This document shows, piece by piece, positions 55,829 through 64,000 of a stretch of 64,000 bases of DNA (position 1 is its first letter; each line of letters begins with the position of its first letter). This stretch comes from Valencia hispanica (Eukaryota; Chordata; Actinopteri; Cyprinodontiformes; Valenciidae), in NCBI GenBank assembly GCA_963556495.2, contig OY747717.1, forward strand, positions 4,611,501-4,675,500. The letters run 5' to 3'. A program made the translations under genes and the position numbers. A model generated the notes under the pieces. It had not been told where the DNA came from. It ran no database searches and was given only the letters and a program-made list of their open reading frames with translations.

Positions 55829-57384
55829 TACTTTCACTTTTTTAGACAGCTCTTTAAGAGCAGTTTATGCTTGTTCTTCAGCTGTTTTTTGTCTTTTCAC
55901 ATATCAAATGTTGAACAATGTTTCAATTCCAAAGACTGTCAAAATTACACATATCCAAAATAAAGAAGGGGCTTTATTTTGTCCAAAATTGATGCTGCAG
56001 CCATTGGCAGAGTTTGTTAAATCAGAGTTATTTTCAACTTCAAACCCAACAGCGCAACCCACTGTGCAGTCGTAGGCTACTGTCTGGGGATCCGAAAGTT
56101 TCAGAACAAATCACAAATACCAGGTTTGAAAGGTGTCTGTTTGTCATGTTTTGTGTAAAAGGGACCCAAATGTAGCGGAGGATCAAAAATGCTATAACAG
56201 GTAAACAGGAATGTTTGATGACGGACCAGCGAGTAGTGACTGACAGAGGACTGCTTAAATATACTGAGGAGGTGTGAGAAGTGACCAGGCGCTAATTAGT
56301 GGTTGCAGGTGAGAGGGAAAGCACAGGTGGAATCAATCAGTAGAAGTGGGTCAGTGTGGCAGGGAGACAACAGGAAACAATCCTAAACTAGAAAATGACT
56401 AAAGATAATATATCTAAAAATGAATCTAAGGGGAACTCAAGGGAACACTGGAGAACAGAAGGAAATAAAAACTGGAGGAAGAAATACATTAGGAAACGAT
56501 TTAAAGATAAATAAACTAAGGAAACACAGATAAAAAGGTGAAAATATCTAAGAGCAAGAAGGGAATAAATATGAAAACAAGGAAGTGCCATAAAATAAAT
56601 ACAAAGGAATACATTTAATTGATAATTAAACCGAATAAGGAAAAGAACCAACTTCAAAAACTAAGAACTATGGCACGGATTTTATTCAGTATTCTCTATT
56701 TTCTGTATTAGTAAGAAATAATTGCGCTGCACATTTTCCTAACTTTGTTAAAATATCAAAATTAAGTCAAGCTTTAGAGTTAAAAAAACAGTATAAATAA
56801 AGAAAACCTTTGTGGGACTCCTTTCCTGTTCAGCAACAGTAAACAATGAAAGAATACATCTGCTTATTGTCTGCCAGCTGTGGGCTGCTCACGCTCACCT
56901 CTATGTTCTCGTATCTCAGCAGGCCTTTGATCAGGTAATTGCTCCTCGGCCCCCGGAGTTTGCATCGCTCATATGTCTCTATGGCGACCACCTTTCCATC
57001 CCACATCCGCGAGCCGCCTTTTTAAGACAGACCTACACGTTAAGAGGCTGGAGGTGATGGAGGGAAAGGGCAGCAAGCAGAACCCCGTGCACTCTGACCT
57101 TTTTTATGGTCCACTCGTACACGGTGGCCAGTGTATCAGTCTGCATGATTGTCCCTTTAACACAGATGAGACTTTTTTTACTCTGTTTGAGGGCTAGTCA
57201 AATTATTGTTATTCCTCCAACATCTTACACATTCTGTCTAACTTAGCTGTAGATACAGCAGATGCATGTGGTAAGCCGTCTACCATCCGACTACCAAGAC
57301 ATTTTAGAGCCCTTCATGCTTCCTTCTTTCTGATTCTTTTTTGATTCTTTTGAATAACTAGCCACCCAGATAAATGAGCCTAAC
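55829..57384. other. Spacer with a possible dispersed repeat at 56150-56650
   Basis: GGGACCCAAATGTAGCGGAG through AATCAATCAGTAGAAGTGGG resembles the repeat type near 11.6 and 32.3 kb. The 56812-57197 frames have no domain. Confidence 0.35.
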
Positions 57385-60122
57385 AAAGCTTTATTTCAAA
57401 GTTTATATAAACCACCAAAACTTAACTCTAACTTCTTTAATGATTTCAATGACCTTCTTTCTGTAATATGTATCGACTATGACCAACTAATCAAGGTGGG
57501 GGACTTTAACACCCATACCGACAACCCCCAAGATAGACAAGCAAAAACATTAGATGATACTCTCCACAACTTCGGCCTGATCCAGCATGTCAAACAACCA
57601 ACACACAATAAAGGACACACTCTGGACTTAATTATCAGCAAAGGTTTAAATATTTCCAACATCTCGGTAATTAATATTGCATTATCTGACCATTTCTGTA
57701 TTTTCTTTGAAAGTACCATCTCTGCTAAATTTTCCAGCCACAGTAAGACCACTATAAAAAAGCGTTTTCTAGGGGACAGTTCAGTAGAAACCTTTAAACG
57801 TATTTACCCTTCCACCACATCCCCCTCATCTCCCAACTCAAACTCAGTAAATAAGCTGGTAGATCATTTCCTTGCGAAAATCTCAGACATCATGGATTCC
57901 ATTGCTCCAACTAAAGAGAAAGTAGTCTCAGGTAGAAAGAAGTCTCCGTGGACAAGTAATCCACTGGTACGTAGTGAAAAAAGAGAGTGTCGACGAGCCG
58001 AGAGAAAATGGCGGAAAACTCGACTCCAGGTTCACTGTTAGATCTACAAAGAGAGACTGAATAGATATCAGCTAACTATAAAAGATGCTAGGGAATCGTT
58101 CTTTTCTGAAATCATCAACAGAAACATTAATAATGCACAGACTCTATTTGAAACAGTGGAAAGACTAACTAATCCTTTAGTGACAGTAGCCCCAGAACTA
58201 AACTCTACCAGGGCCTGCAATGAATTTGGCAGCTTTTTCACTGAAAAGATTCTAACAATTAGACGGTCAATCTGTACCTCAATATCGAACCCACAACCAG
58301 TGCCATCCCCAATCAACAACAATGTAGAGAAAATGTCTGAATTCCATAAATTAAACCAGAACAGCCTTGAAAAAATCATTATCCAATTAAGCTCCTCCTC
58401 CTGCTGTCTTGATATCCTACCCACAGCTTTTCTAAAGAAAGTTCTTCCTGTTATTGGTTCTGATCTTGTTCAAATAGTGAACTCATCCCTCCTGTCAGGT
58501 GTCTTCCCCCAGGCTTTAAAAACAGCAGTTATTAAACCACTACTAAAGAAGAAAAATCTGGACAACACGTTAATGCAGAACTACAGGCCAATCTCTAATC
58601 TCCCATTCATCAGTAAGATTATTGAAAAAGCTGTTTCAGCAGTTAAATGGCTTCATAACAAAGACAAACAGTTTTGATGTTTTTCAGTCTGGTTTCCGTG
58701 CTCACCACAGCACCGAGATTGCCCTCGTCAAAGTATTCAATGACATCCGCATAAATACAGACTGTGGAAGAACCACAGTGCTGGTTCTGTTGGACCTCAG
58801 TGCAGCATTTGACACTGTTGATCATGATATTTTATTGGAACGAATGGAGAGCTGGGTCGGACTCTCTGGTACAGTACTTGGCTGGTTCGAGTCTTACCTA
58901 AAGAACAGGGACTTCTATGTTTCAATAGGAAACTTTTCATCAGAACGAACAGAAATCACATGTGGGGTGCCCCAGGGCTCCATCCTGGGGCCCCTCTTAT
59001 TTAATATCTACATGCTCCCACTAGGCAAGATTATAGCAACCAATAACATTAGCTACCATAACTACGCGGATGACACTCAGCTTTACATTACAATGTCACC
59101 CAGCTTTACATTACAATGTCACCAGGTGACTCTGAACCCATTCAAACCCTAAATAAATGCATTGACTAAATAAATGGATGGATGTGCCATAACTTTCTCC
59201 AGCTGAATAGAAACAAAACTGAATTATTTTTGGACCCAAAGAGGAACGATCAACAGTCAGCACACAGTTTCCGTTAATACAGCTAGAAACCACTGATCAG
59301 GCCCGAAATCTAGGTGTAGTAATGGACTCAGACCTGAACCTCCAGGGTCACATAAAGGCAATAACAAGGTCAGCCTTCTATCACCTGAAGAACATTTCTA
59401 GGATTAAAGGACTGATGTCGCAACAGGACCTAGAAAAACTCATCCATGCGTTTATCTTTAGTCGGAGTGATTACTGCAACAGCGTCTTCACAGGTCTGCC
59501 TAACAAGTCAATCAGACAGCTGCAGCTGATCCAGAATGCTGCTGCTCGTGTTCCTCACTAGAACCAGGAAAGTAGAGCACATCACCCCCGTTCTAAAGTC
59601 CTTACACTGGCTCCCTGTAGCTCAGAGAATAGACTTCTAAATACTTTTACTAGTTTATAAATCATTACATGGCTTAGCACCAAAATATGTTGAAGACCTG
59701 TTGTCATGGTACCAACCACCAAGACCACTCAGGTCCTCCAACTCTAGCCTACTAAACATCCCTAGACTCAGAACTAAACATGGAGAAGCAGCTTTCAGTT
59801 TCTATGCTCCTCTAATCTGGAACAGACTTCCTGATGAGTGTAGAGCTGCTGAAACACTGAACTGCTTTAAATCAAGACTAAAAACGATCTGTTTAGAATT
59901 GCCTTAGATTAAATGATTGATGTCATATGTAGGAAATGTGTTCATGCTCTCTTGCTTTATTGATCTTTCTCTTACTTTATTGTGTATCATGTGTAATGTG
60001 TGTTTCTTTTACTTTTAATTTCCATTGTATTTTGGTTTTGGTTTTTAAAAAATCACCAAATCATGTAAAGCACCTTGAATTACCCTGCTGTTGAAAGTGT
60101 GCTATACAAATCAAATTGCCTT
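57385..60122 (+). mobile_element. Long LINE copy with endonuclease and RT, frameshifted
   Basis: The plus strand encodes the C-terminal part of an apurinic-type endonuclease: VGDFNTHTDNPQD (57496), HTLDLIISKGLNISN and the SDH motif in IALSDHFCIFF. It stops at 58041. The RT starts near 58156 (LTNPLVTVAPELNSTR) with NYRPISNLPFISKIIEKA. After a frameshift it continues FQSGFRAHHSTEIALVKVF, LLDLSAAFDTVDHDILLERM, CGVPQGSILGPLLF and the catalytic [12 protein letters not shown] tandem 23-bp duplication at 59078-59123 then breaks the frame. The C-terminus lies at 59322-59907 (MDSDLNLQGHIKAITR, KHGEAAFSFYAPLIWNRL). The 3' UTR ends TGTAAAGCACCTTGAATTAC. L2/CR1-like by motif, not active. Confidence 0.85.
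59078..59123. repeat. 23-bp tandem duplication inside the RT ORF
   Basis: The 23-mer starting CAGCTTTACATTACAATGTC occurs twice in direct contact (59078-59100 and 59101-59123) just after the codons for YADDTQ. Because 23 is not a multiple of three it destroys the frame. Confidence 0.95.
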
Positions 60123-60124
60123 GC

Positions 60125-60360
60125 CTTCTGCTGACAAGCTTTATAGAGAAGCTAATTTCATTTTCCACAAGGACTTGGTACCAACCCACACTGCCAAACG
60201 TGCTAACAGCTGGTTCAATGTCCACCGTGGTATTGGGCTTGATGGTCCAGCAACCTGGGCCAGACCTAAACCCCACGGAGAATCCATGGAGTATTGTCCA
60301 GAGGAAGATGAGAGACACCAGAACCAACAATGTAGACGACTTAAAGGCTGCTATCATATG
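60125..60360 (+). mobile_element. Tc1-like transposase DDE-region relic
   Basis: One frame reads FHKDLVPTHTAKRANSW; the next frame reads PDLNPTENPWSIVQRKM then TNNVDDLKAAI, the last catalytic segment of Tc1-like enzymes. Fold-back copy C begins at the point where the reading breaks. Confidence 0.7.
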
Positions 60361-61972
60361 GGATGCCGTTTGTAAAGTTACATAGTCAAATATTAACACC
60401 AATAATTTGAGTTGTTTTATTTAGCATGTCATAAGAGATAGAAAATGGGAGTTCATTTTTCAAAGTCAGATTTGCATTCATGTTATTTATTCATTTATAA
60501 ATATCACAGTTTATACCTAAATAACAAGCTAAATATTTAGCCTAAAATTCAATATTTAGCTCTAAACTAAACATTTAGCTTGTCAACTAAATATTTAGTG
60601 TACAAACTAAATATTTAACTTCAAACTAAATACTTAGTTTGAAGTTAAATATTTAGTTTGAAGCTAAATACTTAGCTAGCAATCTAAACTGGCTAGCTAA
60701 ATATTTAACATTGAACTAAGCATTTCGTTTAGAGCAAAATATTTAGTTTACAAATCAAATATTGTCGTTGCAAATTAAATATTTGACTTCAAAGTAAAAA
60801 TTAGCTTGTCAACTAAATATTTAACTTCAAACTAAATACTTAGTTAGCATAGGGTGACCATATTTTCAAAACAAAAAACTGGGACACTTAAGTTTTACCA
60901 AAAATTAAAAGTTGACATATCCTCGCTGCTGACTTATAACAGTTTTTGTTGTAGAAAGTGCAAAAGTAATAATAACTGAACGTCTTTATTTAAATTAGGG
61001 ACATTCTTTTGTAATCTTTTTAGTGGAACACTTTTTATCGGCACAATACTGTATTTTTGAAACACATTTGTTAGGACAATATTAAGAGTAGCCTTTTTGT
61101 GAACAGTAAAAAAAAAAAAAAAAACACACACAAAAAAACACAACATCTATTTAAAGGGCCTCAACTTGTTTAGAAACAGACCAAAATAACAGCATTACTG
61201 TCCTCCCTTAACATTAGTGATTCTTATGTTTGCTAGTTTCAACATGGCTCTGCACGTCCACGTTCCCACTGTGAGCGACGGAGAATTTAAACTTACATAA
61301 AGCACAAAACGCAGAATACTCGTCTCCCGGCCCTTTTCTGAGAAATTGCTTTTTCATTGGTTTATTACCATCACTACAATAACGTTGTGATTGACATGCA
61401 AAGACAATTAGTTCTGTAAGCCATTACGTTGGTTCATAAATCGGGACGTTCAGGACAAAGACTGGGTGAAATCGGGACGACATCATGGGTTTGCTGATGT
61501 TTAAAGATGGATTTACAGCAACAGTGATGCACCTGCAGCAGGGGTTTATATAGAAGTTCATGGGACCCAGCTTTTATTTTGATAGTCCACTTCTGCTTCT
61601 TGGCATGTGAATTTGCATATCAGCTAAATATTTAGCTCTGAGTTAAATATTTACTTCAAAGCTACATATTTATCTAGCCTGTTTAGCTTGCTATCTAAAT
61701 ATATAGTATTTAGTATATAAATATTTAGTTTGCAAACTAAATATTTGGCTTCAAGGTTAGTTTGGAGCTAAATATTTCATTTGTATTTAAAATATTGAAT
61801 TTGTAAACTAAGCATTTAGTTTGAAACTGTGACATTCATGAATGAATAAATAACACAGACACAAATATGACTGAAAAATGAACTCCCATTTATTTACCCT
61901 ATGACTAAATGCTAAATAGCCCAGATTATTGCTGTTAACTTTTGACTGTGTAACTTTACAAATGGCGCCCTA
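60361..61972. mobile_element. Fold-back element copy C (both termini, interrupted left arm)
   Basis: The left terminus is GATGCCGTTTGTAAAGTTAC with ATAGTCAAATATTAACACCA; the right terminus is GCTGTTAACTTTTGACTGTG and TTACAAATGGCGCC. Arrays of AACTAAATATTTAG-type units lie at 60515-60850 and 61620-61830. The inner part of the left arm is replaced by foreign sequence at 60851-61490. The loop (TTTGCTGATGTTTAAAGATG near 61490) and the right inner arm (CAGCTTTTATTTTGATAGTC near 61569) remain. The loop has the orientation of copies D and E. It lies directly between two Tc1/mariner relics. Confidence 0.8.
60851..61490. mobile_element. Insertion or replacement within copy C
   Basis: It begins AGGGTGACCATATTTTCAAA, the familiar start of a dispersed vertebrate repeat, and ends near TCGGGACGACATCATGGGT without a matching inverted terminus. 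It replaces the inner left arm of the fold-back element. An A-rich run lies near 61108-61140. Confidence 0.55.
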
Positions 61973-62190
61973 TATTCTGACCACCTCAGCGGATCCACAG
62001 GCTTGGTCACCTCCATGCCACACCGTATTATTACAGTAATTCAGGCAAAAGGAGCCCCGGCCAAGTACTGAGTGAATACAAATGAGCATACCTTTCACAG
62101 TCCTGACATTTCTGTTTAAAATATAATTTTTCATAAATCTGATGTCATGTTCTGATTTTCTGAAACACATTAGTTTGGAGAGAAAAAAAC
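61973..62190 (+). mobile_element. mariner/Tc1-like 3'-end relic
   Basis: TCTGACCACCTCAGCGGATC, GTCACCTCCATGCCACACCG, TCAGGCAAAAGGAGCCCCGG and GCCAAGTACTGAGTGAATAC correspond to the C-terminal codons and 3' end of a mariner-type element. Inactive. Confidence 0.6.
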
Positions 62191-62853
62191 TTTTTTTCAA
62201 TATGAAAGTAAGTGTATTCACTAATGTTAAGGGTCTCTATTTTATTATTAATGCATTTTGTTTCTGTACTGCTGAACTTAGAGACAATTCAAACTGGCTC
62301 TATATTAATAAAGCTGAACTGAATTAAAAACACCTCCACTGAAATAAACCCTGAAGCTTTCCAGATTGAAATGACATTTTCAAGCGGGTGTGTGTAGTGA
62401 GTGACCTGGCGCAGGGACCTCCACGGGGACGGAGATGTGAGTTAATCCTGGTTCGTGTTTCATAGTCTTCAGGAGAAACGCCTGGATGCTGCAGTCACAT
62501 CCTCCTCTGATGTCTGCTTCTTCAGCGCCTCATTACGTTTGTGCCTCTGGGCTGCTGCAGTCACAGGGGCCACATGTTTAATCACATCATTTGCATTTAG
62601 TTCATGGATCCACAGCTGGGAGTTTAACTGTTTTAATGTCCATGTCCTTAATTGCCACTTATCAAACATTTAACTGTAAGTTAGAGGCAGCAGCTGCTTA
62701 GACAATTGTCCATAAATGCCTTTTTGATGGGTGGAGCTTAACATTTATCCAGAAAGTTTACAAGATAATTGGTGTTAGTTGCACTAATTGTCCAACCACA
62801 TTCTTACGAAACACTGCTTGTATTTAATCCAAAAAAAAACAGTTGTGACTATG
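62191..62853. other. Spacer without a recognised gene
   Basis: Nothing was identified; the opposing frames at 62455-62673 have no domain. Confidence 0.4.
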
Positions 62854-63349
62854 GATGTCCAATGTTATCGGCCAATATCGGCAATTAAATATAACATAGG
62901 AAGTTATCAGTATCGGTTTTTATTGTTTTTAACGACTACATTACTTTCATAACTTGCACATATCAAACATCAAACTCTTCAGCTACTTCTCTAACTCAAA
63001 ATGTCACAATATGACAGATCCGAGGTACAGTTCCTTAGATATTTTTGTTTGTTTGGCACTCAGCTAAAGTAGCTAAACTAAAGCTAGTAAAGATCATTTT
63101 TAGTAGGGATGCAACGATATGTACATTTGGGCCAATGTCCTTTTGGCCGCATACATTGCTTCTCTGTTTCAGCTAAACACCCACAATCCAGCACTGCACC
63201 ATGGTCACATGGCCAACTCCCTTCCCATCCACAGACAGCAAAAAGATGGAAATAAATATCAGTTGTTAATATCGGCCCAGTTTTACTTATCGGACCAATA
63301 CTGATATGTTAAAAAATGACCGATGTTAATCCCGATATATCGTGCATCA
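62854..63349. mobile_element. MITE with TATCGG-rich inverted subterminal sequence
   Basis: GGATGTCCAATGTTATCGGC at the left and GATTAACATCGGTCATTTTT-type sequence, with GATATATCGTGCATCACC at the right, form imperfect inverted ends. The inner CCAATATCGGCAATTAAA and ATCGGACCAATACTGATATG also pair. Near 63108 TAGGGATGCAACGATATG looks like the end of a second related element. No target duplication was settled. Confidence 0.5.
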
Positions 63350-63655
63350 CCAATTTATTTTCTACATCCTGTTTGTTGTCCACGTTAAAAAGAAGCTGAA
63401 GATAAGACTTTTTTTCCATTATTAATACTGAGACAGTAACTGAAATACTGAAACTTTTTGAATCTATTCTAACAAGGTGCGTGTAAATCTACGTTTTACA
63501 AGTTAAGTTATGGACATGTTTTACTTTAGCATTATGGCTAACCTAGCTACACCTGAATACAACCCTAAATTAAATTGGGCCGTTATAACAGCTACTTTAT
63601 CTGTTGTTCTTTTCCCCTGTTCTTAATGCTACGAATCAGAACAGCCAACAGTCAG

Positions 63656-63684
63656 AAGAAGAAGAAGTAATAATAATAATAATG

Positions 63685-63755
<71 letters not shown>
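63656..63755. repeat. (AAT)n microsatellite preceded by (GAA)n
   Basis: AGAAGAAGAAGAAG is followed by about 30 ATA/AAT units with one TGA interruption near 63683. Confidence 0.95.
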
Positions 63756-63756
<1 letters not shown>

Positions 63757-64000
63757 GGAAGAAAACTTTAATAATTTTAATGGCAAAAATGTATTACTGT
63801 GCAGAGCTCCTTTTTATAGTGTATCATGTTTGGCACCAAACTAGTTAAAGCTGTAATCAATCTAAATGCTTGTTTTAAAACATACATTTCTTAAGCAGGA
63901 GTCTAATAACAGTTCTTAACTTTTACTAATCGGATATTTTAATTAACTTCACCAGAAGGTAAAGTTTTCCTGTCTGTTTGTTTATTTGTCTGTTGGCAAC
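63756..64000. other. Window end, no recognised feature
   Basis: AT-rich sequence without supported coding. Confidence 0.4.

Noticed and set aside
56812..57197. Exon of a host gene (81- and 74-codon frames)
   Set aside because: The frames overlap in different registers with no domain and no convincing acceptor-donor pair.

Overview
The window looks like intergenic and intronic DNA of a teleost fish. It is packed with fish-type non-LTR retrotransposons, hAT, PIF/Harbinger and Tc1/mariner debris, a tRNA-derived SINE, GGAT-tailed LINE ends and long microsatellites. There are no bacterial-style operons and almost no uninterrupted coding sequence. The species cannot be named from what is visible. 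All family names come from recognising motifs and characteristic sequence; no database was searched.

Layout. 2.0-4.0 kb: a minus-strand LINE split by a ~950-bp DNA insertion. 4.7-5.6 kb: a hAT-type MITE and a tiny retroposon tail. 7.0-8.16 kb: a 21-bp minisatellite with higher-order repeats. 8.43-9.76 kb: a second retroposon tail and a decayed LINE. 13.9-15.1 kb: another LINE relic beside a perfect hairpin. 20.4-21.24 kb: an expanded GGAT tail on a LINE 3' end. 21.3-22.2, 25.5-28.4 and 28.6-30.0 kb: three minus-strand copies of one LINE family. 30.9-33.3 kb: the one convincing host gene, two coding exons of a single-pass membrane protein of about 245 residues. 33.6-46.7 kb: hAT and PIF elements, a TTF-finger transposase relic, a possible coiled-coil exon made of a 48-bp minisatellite, and nested hAT relics. 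48.5-52.3 kb: more DNA transposons. 57.4-60.1 kb: a long LINE copy.

The most unusual structure is an interspersed family of fold-back elements with copies at 19.3, 23.6, 52.3, 54.8 and 60.4 kb. Each has long terminal inverted repeats. The longer copies carry arrays of the self-complementary 12-mer CTAAATATTTAG and a central loop between inverted arms. In one copy the loop is in the opposite orientation. I do not recognise this family, and it is my best candidate for an undescribed system.

Many insertions can be dated relative to one another because target-site duplications or nested hosts are visible, so much of the window reads as an insertion stratigraphy. No operon-like cooperation between genes is visible. 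The host gene appears to stand alone, and its intron has accumulated LINE and SINE debris.
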